A stretch of 64,000 nucleotides of DNA from Coremacera marginata (lineage: Eukaryota; Arthropoda; Insecta; Diptera; Sciomyzidae). A program made the translations under genes and the position numbers. Location of the stretch: the NCBI GenBank assembly GCA_914767935.1, contig OU612043.1:117275690-117339689 (forward strand). Reading direction: 5' to 3'. Below are positions 1 to 9,712 of this stretch, piece by piece (positions within the stretch are counted from its first letter, which is position 1; the number at the start of each line of letters is the position of its first letter). The notes beneath the pieces are model-generated. The model saw only the letters and a list, made by a program, of their open reading frames with translations. It did no database searches and was not told where the DNA came from.

Positions 1-508
1 TGCCTCGATACGTGGGCTGTTCAAAAAGTAATGAGACTTCAAAGTTGGTGGTGAAAAAAAAGGTGTCGTCACGGCGTCCACGATTCCGGTTCTCCGGAGC
101 GTCTGAAATGAAAAAAAAAAACGGGGTTATAATCAGTATAGATGTAATTCTCGGGTGAACCTCAAGCTTAATTTTGTGATTTTTTTTGACAAAATAGCGG
201 CCATTCAAAAAAAAAAATTTCAATTTCGGGTTTTTTTTTGTAGTTTAGTGTAAAAAAAAAATAGTAAAAAATTTTTTAAAATTATGGTCGAGGTTCACCC
301 GAGAATGGTGACAATTCTGCGTCGATTCCACTTTGTTTCATGAAAATCGGTTCAGTTGAACTGGAGATATCATGGCCGCCAGTTCGAAAAACGTGGGTTC
401 GAGATAAACGCGTTTAAAGTTTGAAGTAATTTTTTTGGGAAAAAAAAAAAAAAAATCAAAAATGTTTAAATGCAGTTTTAAAGAGTTGACAATTTTTACT
501 TACAAATA
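1..508. other. Non-coding AT-rich flank
   Basis: No convincing coding frame is visible. The stretch has many A and T runs and a 17-bp perfect inverted repeat listed separately. It lies downstream of the minus-strand Mutator-like fragment and may be its 3' untranslated region or the end of that element. Confidence 0.5.
147..306. repeat. 17-bp perfect inverted repeat
   Basis: ATTCTCGGGTGAACCTC at 147-163 is the exact reverse complement of 290-306, with a 126-bp A/T-rich spacer. It lies about 200-360 bp beyond the stop codon of the Mutator-like fragment. It could be part of a terminal structure of that element, but no target duplication was found. Confidence 0.6.
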
Positions 509-1048
509 TTAGTCGGCGATGCCAGCTCCATACAGGCCACCTTCCTCTTTTTCGTAGAAACTGCTTTCTGCTGCCCTCTCTGCTCTGCGAGCCGTTCTGC
601 CAGCTTTTGATGATGCCGCAGCTCGAGTCTCTGATCGGTTCAATCTGTCTTCATTGCGAGATAGTGCGTATTCGTATGCGTTTTTGCCAATCGCAATACC
701 CATCAAACCCATAATTTTAAGTATGGGTATAAAACCGTCGTTGAAGAGGCACGTTGCAATGAAATTGGCCACTTCGAAGGTGCGTGCGCCTGAGTTGATG
801 TGTTTGGGCGAAAGTGACCAAAGAACAGAATTGTAGGACTCATTGGAATTCTGAGTTTCAGATCCAAGGCATCTTTCAAGCAAATTATCTGCCGACAGCG
901 CTTCGTAAGCTGGTTTTATTACCTCCATCACCTTCTTGTCCATCAGACCTTGCTTCACAAAAAAGGCTGTATCTTCTAAAGTATTTCGAATTTCTAAAAA
1001 TCCTTTTAGGGGCATATTCACAACTACCCAAGCTATAAATAAATGCAA
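509..1048 (-). pseudogene. Mutator-like transposase-related protein, C-terminal fragment
   Basis: This 179-codon minus-strand frame has the hallmark block LLERCLGSETQNSNESYNS, followed by a helix-rich segment and an acidic/basic tail ending GLYGAGIAD. From memory, this arrangement (a Cys-containing TQN-NES block, then a short charged tail) closes insect and cnidarian proteins with a Mutator-like transposase domain. The N-terminal catalytic region is absent. Just upstream on the minus strand a TTTATTTATAG run could be a 3' splice site feeding this frame, so it may be a last exon rather than a broken copy. No methionine is a credible start. Whether it is a live domesticated gene or a TE remnant cannot be told here. 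Confidence 0.45.
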
Positions 1049-1453
1049 AAAAAAGTTGAAAAAAAAAGTTGCTCAATGAGAAGACCCCCTTAATGCCGTA
1101 AGATTGTGGAATTCCTTAAAATCAATCCACTTAAAATCAATTGATGGAATTGGAAGCTTTAGACAGGCTGTATATAAATATTTACCAACCACCCGTATTG
1201 GAACTTTCTCACTCTTTTAAATTTTATTTTATTTGTTTTTATTTTTTTCTTCCTATTTATTTTTTTTTTTTTTTCTTAGTCTCTTGCATCTATTCTGATC
1301 AATTTTCTATACACTTTTTTTTAATATATTATTTGTAATTTTGTAAGCTAAATTAATAATACTTATCCATACTATTATTTTTTTTTTATATAAGCTCAGA
1401 AATAATTTAAATGATATATTCTAATATTTTATTTCTAAGTTATTACTTTGTAT
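1049..1453. other. AT-rich spacer
   Basis: Poly-T runs and low-complexity sequence with no credible coding frame. It ends at the GTAT target duplication (1450-1453) of the next element. Confidence 0.5.
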
Positions 1454-1641
1454 TGTATAGTCCCATAAATTTGTATTCGCTTTAGATTTTATTAAAAGCA
1501 ATTGACTTTCATTGAATTCATAATTTATAACAATATAAAAATATTTCAAAAGAAAAATATACAACAAACAAAACATTAATAAAAATATTTTCAAATATTA
1601 AACAAGTAATAATCAAATACAGTACATCTTGTTAAACACTA
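1454..1641 (-). repeat. 3' LTR of the CsRn1-like element
   Basis: It shares TGTATAGTCCCATAAATTTG at one end and CATCTTGTTAAACACTA at the other with 6665-6860. The inner end has lost or changed the terminal bases. Small indels against the other copy suggest an insertion that is not recent. Confidence 0.85.
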
Positions 1642-1656
1642 AATCACTCCCCTTCC
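1642..1656 (-). promoter_or_regulatory. Polypurine tract, CsRn1-like element
   Basis: On the minus strand a purine-rich run (GGAAGGGGAGTGA) directly precedes the 3' LTR, the expected site for plus-strand priming. Confidence 0.6.
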
Positions 1657-1698
1657 AATGAAGTGACGGAATTTAAATTAAAAGTCTTATTTTTATTA

Positions 1699-2735
1699 TT
1701 ATTTATTATTATTATTTATTTTGTGGTGAGTTAGTTTATCGATAAAAGCTGGTTTTGGTATAAAACAACGTCTAATCTTGTTCAAATATTCTATGTTGTT
1801 GAAATCTAGTTCAGATTTGATAATAATTTCGCTCGGAAGGCGTACATTTTGGCCATAAACCATTTTCGCAGCTGTAGCCTGAATATCTTCTTTAAAAGAT
1901 GATCGCAACCCTAGGAGTAATATAGGTAGTTTTTTGGACCAATTTTTGGGATTACCGCTAGCTAGGATAGTGGATTTTAATTTTCTATGAAAACGTTCCA
2001 CCATTCCATTGCCTTGAGGTATTTATTAAATGACAACCGATAAATTTTGCTAATTCGGAAAACACTTTTGAAGTAAATTGTGCTCCTCGATCACAAGTAA
2101 GCTGAAGTGGTACACCAAATCGAGAAATGTACTCATGTAAAAATATCTTTGCAATAGTCCGCGCAGAAATATTTTTTATTGCATACGCTTCGGGCCAACG
2201 TGTGTTTCTATCAATACTTGTTAGAATGTAACGAAAATCATTTATACTGGTAAAGGACCTACAATATCCACATGTAGCATATCGCACATTAAATACAAAA
2301 CAGACACAACTCAAAATTTACAAATGTTTACTTCTTTATGGAAAACTATCTTTGTAAGGAGTTTATTCCTTTGACTGTCAAAATTTTGTACACATGTTCT
2401 TTCTCTATAATTTAAAATTAAAGTTTTGTTTCATTGTTTTTTATGGAGTTCCTTCAAAAATTAAATAGTTGTTTGATTCTCCTAGAAATTTAAAAATTTT
2501 GAGTTGTGACTGTTTCGTATTTAGTGTGCGATATGTGTTCAAATCCGCCTTTAGGAATACCAATTTTGAGAACAGGAAATTTTGTGTGTCGAATGACTTT
2601 ACATTTTTGGCAAGGAATACATGTCCACTCATTTATTTGTTTGTTCATTGACGGCCAGAAATATTGGGAAGTTATTAAACGACGGGAGGCGCGTGTTCCT
2701 GGGTGAGATATATTATGGAATTTTTCAAATGCCAA
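1699..2735 (-). pseudogene. Integrase of the CsRn1-like element, broken
   Basis: The zinc-binding N-terminus lies at about 2560-2735, with the histidines in FHNISHPGTRAS and cysteines in CIPCQKCK. The catalytic core follows from 2280 to about 1985, with RNTRWPEAYAI and the second aspartate in LTCDRGAQFTSK, and then MVERFHRKLKSTI with the glutamate. The core frame shifts around 1985-2004 and the protein is interrupted at 2282-2531 by a MITE. The chain ends near 1699, about 60 bp from the LTR. Confidence 0.75.
2280..2533. mobile_element. ~250-bp MITE inserted in the integrase
   Basis: Inverted arms of about 42 bp lie at 2280-2321 and 2492-2533. Both read TATCGCACA-TAAATAC from outside inward, with about five mismatches. 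TA dinucleotides at both ends fit a Tc1/mariner-type target. The element splits integrase codons between GGFEH and the downstream HVDIVG-like segment. The interior is AT-rich with no coding frame. Confidence 0.65.
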
Positions 2736-3540
2736 TTTTTGGAGACTCTGGTATATATGGTCGTATTGTTCATTTAGACTTTTCGCACCAAATACTTATA
2801 TTCAATAATAGAATCATAATTTGGTGTAGTTTGTAAGGACACTCTGAATTGCTCAACAGTCCTTGTAAAACTGGATCGTTTTGGTGTTCAGAATGTAGTT
2901 TTCTAAAATTAATGCTATCCTCGTCTAAAATATATATTTTAGAGTGTCTGCAACTACATTGGATTTTCCTGATATATGTTGTATGTCATTCGTAAATTGT
3001 AATATATATTTTAACAGCCTTATTTAATACATTTTCATAAACAATCGTTCAATGCTTGTTTCGTTACGCACTGCTTAAGGCTATACGAATACTCTACGCC
3101 ACCTTCTTTAAATAGTTATTCATAAACCTTTTTGTATTCATTGCATACTTTTGTAAGTTTTGTGTCTAAACAATCGAAAATCTTAACAAAAATTAAGAAT
3201 TCTTGTAAATTTGCCAATTTGTTACTGAAAGAAGTACCACAAAGGCAGGATATGGAGCATGTCTATAATATATTATCATAAACATCAACCTTAATCGGAA
3301 AGACGACAAAGAATTTTAGGTTTAATTTACGCAGCCTTTAAACGCTAATTTCGGCGTTTAAGTTACGCAGATCTTAAACAAGCCAGAAAATGAGATTATG
3401 AATAAGACTGTAAATGTCTTGTTTGTCTCGGACTGAGTTCTAATTTTGAATTTAATACGTAAGTCTATGGTGTATGATTTCTAAAAATAGTAAAATTTCG
3501 TCCCTCTAAAAAATGTCTAAAATGTTTAACTGTTAGATAT

Positions 3541-4533
3541 ATACGCAAAAGTTCTCGATCAAATGCGCTGTATTTTATTTCGGAAGAGTTAATTTTTGAA
3601 TTAATTACCCAAAAGATCTCGATCAAATGCGCTGTATTTTGTTTCGGATGAGTTTAATTTTTTAATTTTAATTTCATTTAATTTTAATTTAGTTTTGATT
3701 AATTTTTTTAAAACTCCTCCGACTGCAATATAGATGCATCTACCATTATTGATAGCTTCGCTTCACTGTGGAAGTGATTCAATAAAGTTCTTTCAGTAAA
3801 AATTTCTTTTATTTTAAAAAATGATTCATTTGCTTCCACGGTCCAGTTTAATAATTTATTTTTATTTTTGGCTCCAATGTTAATTTTAGAATGAATAGGG
3901 CTTAACAGTTTTGCGAGGTTTGGCATGTATGTGGTAATAATTAACCATTTGCACAAATTTTGCAGTTGTTTAATGGATTTAGGACGTTCAAAATATAATA
4001 ACTTGTATCTTTTCTTGTACCTTTTACCTTTCTTGTACCTTTTCTTCTGATGGTTTAATTCCATCTTTCGAAATATTGTTACTTAAGAAACTTAAAAAAC
4101 TTAATAAATGAGGTACACCAAATAAACATTTACTTGTTATAATATTTAAACCATAGTTGTCTAATCTTTCAAAAACCATTTTCAAATGTTCTACTTCGTT
4201 GCTACTGGCTATAAGTATATCGTCTAGATAGACGAAAACCGATTCTATGCCAGTGAATACTTCGTTTATAAATCGCTGAAATGTTTGCGCTGAGTTGCGA
4301 AGACCGAAGGGCATTCTTGTAAATACATACATTCTGAATTGTGTGGTAATTGCTCTCTTGTGTACATCATTTTCTGCTACAGGTATTTGGTGGTAAGCTC
4401 GTACTAGGTCGATTTTTGAGAAAACTTCTTTATTTCTCAGATCAATGTTAAGATCATGTATATGAGGGACCGGATACCTGTTTGAGACTGTTACAACATT
4501 AAGCCTTTGATATTTTCGCCACATGGACGCCAA
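3541..4533 (-). pseudogene. Reverse transcriptase and RNase H of the CsRn1-like element, broken
   Basis: RT runs from about 4533 downward and shows FSKIDLVRAYHQIP (motif A aspartate), MPFGLRNSAQTFQRF and FVYLDDILIAS (motif C). A frameshift near 4040-4064 leads into the connection domain and the RNase H start LSIMVDAS. The RNase H motif YSAFDREL is recognisable at about 3550-3590, and part of it recurs at about 3615-3650 as a local duplication of roughly 63 bp. The stretch 2740-3540 is too decayed to frame. Confidence 0.75.
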
Positions 4534-4638
4534 TCATTTGGTGCTTTCTTTGCCACAAAATGCAATGGTGAAGCAGTATGAAAACTGGATGGGCGACAAA
4601 TAACAGTTTGAACAAGAAAATCAAATTCTGTTTTAGCA

Positions 4639-5105
4639 TTAGGGTCTTGAAAAAGGGAGTTGACCATTAGTTATAATATGATGAACTGTTCTATGCTTCA
4701 CTGGTCTATTGTAATCCGGTTCAGCTTTTAAAGAAGGATATTTCTTAAGTAACTGTGTGTATTTGTTATCGAACGGCAATAATTTCGGAAAGGATATCTT
4801 ACAAAATCTTGAGATAGCATTTACAGATAATTTAGTCAATAGATCAATGAGGCATTTGTTCTTTATATCGATAAGAAGTCCATATTTTGATAGAAAATCA
4901 GCTGCGATAATGGGTTTTGAAATTTCTGCGAGAATAAAAACAGATGAGAAATCCCTTCTTAGACCTAGATTGGCATTCAACTTTTGCTTTCTAAAAGTTT
5001 TAATTGTGCTTCCATTTGCAGCGGTTAAAATAATGTCTGAAAGTCGGTTATTCATTTTGAATTTTGAGGAAGGTAAAATAGAAATTTTAGCACCGCTATC
5101 AATTC
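4639..5105 (-). pseudogene. Aspartic protease and linker of the CsRn1-like element
   Basis: The retroviral-type active site DSGAKISILPSS lies at about 5065-5105. It is followed by ILTAANGSTIKTF and IIAADFLSKYGLLIDIKN, the second half of the fold. The linker to RT carries VKHRTVHHIITNG, common before RT in this group. A stop separates the DSGA segment from upstream Gag, and the DSGA frame is closed upstream. Confidence 0.7.
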
Positions 5106-5199
5106 AAAAATTTAATTTATTTTGTTTATCATATAAAAATTGGCGACGTGAAGGAATATTTTTCATCCCATTGTTTGTCGCTGAAATAACGGGAGATTT

Positions 5200-6025
5200 T
5201 AGTTTTCCGAAGATGCAAGTGAAATGTATGAACATGGTTGTTCGCATCTTCTAGCTTTTCTACCAAAGCGGTAATGGTAACGACAAAAGCCAGTTTCAAG
5301 ATGAAGATCACCACCCACGAGAACGACTTCCGCTATATGGACACACGTAACGAGATCGTGATGCTCTGGTATCTCGAGATGTAGTATCGAATGATTGTTT
5401 CATGTCGCAAACATCGAGAGATAGTTTGTTAAAATTGGCACACATTGCAGACGATATTTTAACTAAATTATCCATAATTTTTTCTAAATTTATGTTGCTT
5501 TCGGTTTTAATAGCACTTGCATTTACTATAAAAACTTCACATTTATTGGATACATCCCATATACCACCAGCTAATTTTACTAGTTCTGTAACGTTAGATA
5601 CGTTAGAACCAGTAAGTGCGATATTAAACTCTTCGGTAGTTTCCTGAGCCATAATTTTTTTTAAGATCTGTGTCAATGCTAGAACCGGCTAATAAAACGT
5701 GTCACCTATAGTATTCAGAAGGCTTACGATCTCCAAAATCTGAATCAGAGAGCAACTTATCGAACTTTCTTTGTTCACTAAGAGAGTGGCGTTCGATAAA
5801 AATTTTTTTAAAATTCTCATATTTGTTATTTAAGGGTGGGTTTTGAATGATATCGAGTACTGAAATTATAACTTCTTGTGGGAGGGAAATATTAAGATGT
5901 TCGTACTTGGTATTATCTTGAACTATCCGTTTTGATGTAAATTGTGTTTCTGTGTGGACAAACCATGCTTCTGAATGATCTGTCCAAAAAGGAGGTAATT
6001 TAACTGAAGTTGCACAAACTTCCAA
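5200..6025 (-). pseudogene. Gag of the CsRn1-like element, broken
   Basis: The capsid N-terminus at 5702-6025 begins with LPPFWTDHSEAWFVHTETQF. The next segment (5308-5676) carries the helical Gag C-terminal part, and a Cys/His-rich end reading RYHYRFGRKARRCEQPC lies at about 5200-5280 in a third frame. This fits the Gag architecture of the CsRn1/Mag-like group. Three frames are needed, so the gene is inactive. The leader between 6026 and 6643 is AT-rich and has no credible gene. Confidence 0.7.
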
Positions 6026-6643
6026 TTCTTGTGTTGTGATGTAAGGTGTTTGAGTTGTTTAAAGAGGGCGTTGCGGTGAATGAGTTAACATTTTCAAAAA
6101 CTAAAATTGAATTAAATCTTAAATAACTTAAGCATAAATCTTTGTAGATTATTTCTAAAAATTTTTTTATTTTTTTTATAGTTAGACTCAGTTTATTTTA
6201 TTTTATTTATTATATCAAATCGCTTACTGATTTTTCAGGACTTATTGTTGTTTGTTGTTATTAATGGTTGGTTTTTTGTTGGTTGATGCGTTCAAGGAAT
6301 AATCATATAAAACGTTGATAGAATGTTATTCGTTGCTTACGCGCACAATACGTTTATAGTTGTTGTAATAGGCGCCCACTATGTGGTGAAGGTATAGCAG
6401 TGACTGTAGCTTGAGCACAATTCAATTTAATTCAGGTTTTCTGTTCTATATTTTTTTAATGGAATATTGTTTTAAAAAAATAATGTTCCCCAGTTAGTTG
6501 TTTCGAAGGTTAACTATAAACACTTCTACAATTTTCATTTAATGCTGCAAAATCAGCTGCAACAGGTATATGGACGTTCGTATACTTAGTTGGAATGGTG
6601 TGATCACTTTCTCTCTTTTTTTTATATATTGTAATTAATCACA

Positions 6644-6661
6644 CTCCTGGCAGGATCGCCA
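6644..6661 (-). promoter_or_regulatory. Primer binding site, CsRn1-like element
   Basis: Read on the minus strand, TGGCGATCCTGCCAGGAG starts 3 nt inside the 5' LTR. TGG at that spacing is what a tRNA CCA end would pair with. I could not assign the tRNA. Confidence 0.6.
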
Positions 6662-6664
6662 ATT

Positions 6665-6860
6665 TGTATAGTCCCATAAATTTGTATTCGCTTTAGATTT
6701 TATTTAAAACAATTGACTTGTATTTTTATTGAATTCATAGTTTATAACAATATGAAAATATTTGAAAACAAAAATATACAACAAACAAAAAATTAATAAA
6801 AACATTTTCAAATATTAAACAAGTAATAATCAAATACAGTACATCTTGTTAAACACTACA
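6665..6860 (-). repeat. 5' LTR of the CsRn1-like element
   Basis: 196 bp starting TGTATAG and ending CACTACA on the plus strand, flanked outside by the GTAT duplication. It pairs with 1454-1641. Confidence 0.85.
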
Positions 6861-6864
6861 GTAT

Positions 6865-7334
6865 ATTAAAAGAACTTGTTCTTATTATATTTCAATCATA
6901 AATAAAATTGAATTGTATTAAAATGTATCAAAGAAAAATTTTAAGTCTGTCAGCATTTATATTTCTGAGCATAAATTTCTAATTTTGACTAGTCATTACA
7001 TATTACATTAGTCAATACATTTTTTTTTTAACCTTCAGAGGTTATTATTATTTTCATTATTATTATTATTAATTCAAGTATTTCATTGGATAATTTTCAG
7101 ATGAAATATAATACGGCTTAGTCCGCAAACCTTTTAACTCCATTTTCCAATATTACTTACTTCATATCTGGATTTTACGGGAATAACTGTTACATATATT
7201 AATTTATTCCGAACACTATTTTGTCACATACAGATAAAGAAAATATGAGCAATAATTAATATATACTTGGGTAAGTAATAAGAAAATAGTTTATTCTACA
7301 TGATTTTATGATTTTCATCAATTAAGTTTTACTT
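6865..7334. other. AT-rich spacer
   Basis: Low-complexity sequence between the CsRn1-like element and the 3' end of the RTE LINE. No feature seen. Confidence 0.5.
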
Positions 7335-7339
7335 AGGTG

Positions 7340-8697
7340 GCTCCTACAGCCGTAAGCCAGTTTTCGCCTGGTGTAAGAAATTGCACCAGCCATTTCTGTT
7401 TTGCGATTACTAGCGCCAGTTGGAAGCTCCAAGTTTCGTCATGTTGCCCTTTACTTAGTCCTTCCAACGGAGATGCGGTCGTCCTATTTTGAGTTGACCA
7501 CCGCTGGATACCGAATCGAATATTTTATTCGCTGGAGCGTCATGTTCCATCCGTTCAACATGGCGTAGCCAGCGAAGCCGCTAGATTTCTATGCGCTTTG
7601 ATATGTCGAAGTCGGCGTATAGCGCATACAGCTAATCGTTCAATCGTATTCGATTCTCGCTGCTCAACGTCCAGGTTTGTGTTGCATATAACAGGACGGG
7701 CATGATAAGTGACTTATAGAGCGTGACTTTTGTTCGTCGAGAGAGGGCTCTGCTTCTCAATTGCCGACTGAGCCCAAAGTAACACCTGTTGGCAAAAGTT
7801 ATTCTTCGTTTTATCTCTCTACTGATATCGTTGGTGGAGTTAATGCTGGATCCGATGTAGAAGAAGTCCTTCACAACCTTAAATGAGGTGTTGTCAACAG
7901 TGACGTGGGTGCCAATACGCTGGGACTGTTTGTTTATTGACACCGGGTATTTCGTCTTAACTGCATTTACTGCAAGACCAATGTGACTCGACTCTTTTCC
8001 TAATTTGAAGAATGCTGCACTGACTTCGCGTGTGTTATGGCCAATGATATCAATACCATCCGCATACGCTAGCAGCATAACACTCTTATAGAATATTGTG
8101 CCGCTTTGTCTCATATCCAGCTTGAATGATCTTCTCCTAATAAGATTAAAAAAGTCGCAAGATAAAGAATTACCTTGTCTGAAACCTCGTTCGGTAACAA
8201 ATGGTGGGGGAGGTCCTTCCCAATTTTAATTGCGCTGCTGGTGTTGCTCACTGTCATCCTGCATAGATGGATAAATTTTGCAGGTATACCAAATTCAGAC
8301 ATGGGGAGTATAGGTGATTCCTTATTGGACTGTCGAAGACGGCTTTGTAGTCGAAAAAAGGATGGTGGGTGCCGATTTCTTTTTCTAGGGTCTTTTCCAA
8401 AATTTGTCGTAGCGTGAATATCTGGTCGGTGGTAGATTTTCTAGGTCTGAAGCCACACTGATAATGCCCAGTCAGTTGGATTACGATGGGCTTCAGTCTT
8501 TCACACAATACGCTCGACAGGACCTTATATGCGATATTTAGAAGACTTATCCCACGGTATTTGGCACAATTAGTGGGATCGCCTTTCTTGTGGATTGGGC
8601 AGAGTACACTAAGGTTCCAATCGTTTGGAATGCATTCTTCCGACCATATTCTGCATAGAAGCTCGTGAATACATTTAAATAGAGCTTCGCCTCTGTT
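7340..8697 (-). pseudogene. RTE LINE reverse transcriptase, C-terminal two thirds
   Basis: From the right: GEALFKCIHELLCRIW, CPIHKKGDPTNCAKYRGIS, HYQCGFRPRKSTTDQIFTLR, an RT core segment, then LLAYADGIDIIGHNTREV, where the catalytic YADD reads YADG. Beyond it lie DFFYIGSSIN and RRTKVTLYKSLIMPVLLYA. The C-terminal tail to about 7340 is decayed but still resembles the GRP-LRW-DQ region of the family. At least three frames are used, and the YADG change alone would abolish polymerisation. Confidence 0.8.
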
Positions 8698-9599
8698 GGG
8701 ATCCTCCCTATGAGGATACCCGTAGGCCCTTCGCCGTGTCCTAAAAATACTACCTGAATTAAGACGTGAGCCGTCTTCTCCCCAGTCGAGAAAAACGCAT
8801 TAGCCTACAATTTTCCTAGTAAAAAAAAACCTTATATTTAACCAGCAGGGTAGCTGCCAAATGAATAGGCAGCCGTGAGTTTGTCAGAAGATTTTGGGTG
8901 TGTATTATAATGGCTCACCACCCGATTGTATACTTACTGTAGTCAGTACTAGATCCACTCTGGCTCACTTTAAAGAAAGGAAACAATACTTGCTGGTGTC
9001 TGCTTAAATATTAACATACTAATCTTCTTTATTTTGCAGAGGCCAGATATTTATAACATATCAGGACTCGCTTCTCCTTCTTAATTTTTAACATACCTTA
9101 ATCTAGCTTATCGATTAATTTGCTATACTTTACACTTATTTAATTCCGCAACACTTCACAATGGTTTAGTTTAACAATTTCAAATACTTTTGAAAACAAA
9201 ATACTGTTTGTCATAATTTTATTTTCCAAATGCGGAATTCTTTTGTTCCAAATATTGTCCAAGCATTAATTGCAGCTATAGACGTAGTTTTGTTTTCATG
9301 CAATTACAACAATAAAATCTTATTAATTTAAATTACCATAACTGAATGCATGTAATAACAACAATAAAATATTATTAATTTAAAATGCTGTTAACGCATT
9401 TTGTTCCCGGTGCAGAAGGCACAACGGTGTCAGTTTATTTCTCACAGCAATTCCAACAACAACATGCTGGAGATATTGCTTGTTATTAAAGCTGTTCGCT
9501 TGTTATCGTTTAAGCTATGACGCGTGCCATAGCGTCATTAATGCAATGCATTTTGTGCATTAATGCTGACACTGCATTTATATGCAGTTGTACTTGACA
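8698..9599. other. Unassigned sequence between LINE pieces
   Basis: No coding frame or known element recognised. A short hairpin at about 9517-9538 (ATGACGC...GCGTCAT) and an imperfect direct repeat around 9300-9380 (AACAATAAAATxTTATTAATTTAAA) are the only structure seen. It may be a third insertion or the target of the Jockey/CR1-type LINE. Confidence 0.4.
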
Positions 9600-9712
9600 T
9601 TTAGTTTAGTTTAGTTTATTGAGTCTATGGATGTGAAAAATCCTTACAGACTAGAAAAATTATACATTTGATGTAGAAGATATTAAAATAATGTTACAAA
9701 TAAGCTATAAAG

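Larger units (their letters stand above)
1454..6860 (-). mobile_element. Ty3/Gypsy LTR retrotransposon, CsRn1-like, degenerate
   Basis: A full-length minus-strand element lies between near-identical LTRs (1454-1641 and 6665-6860). The 4-bp direct repeat GTAT flanks it at 1450-1453 and 6861-6864. Order on the minus strand is 5' LTR, primer site, gag, protease, RT, RNase H, integrase, polypurine tract, 3' LTR. The Gag motif LPPFWTDHSEAWF, the C/H-rich Gag end and the protease/linker style resemble the CsRn1 clade from memory. Stops and frameshifts break every domain, and a MITE sits in the integrase, so the copy is dead. Confidence 0.85.

Noticed and set aside
1..60. Mariner-type end in GGCTGTTCAAAAAGTAATGAG
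   Set aside because: The words resemble some TE ends but no inverted partner or target duplication was found.
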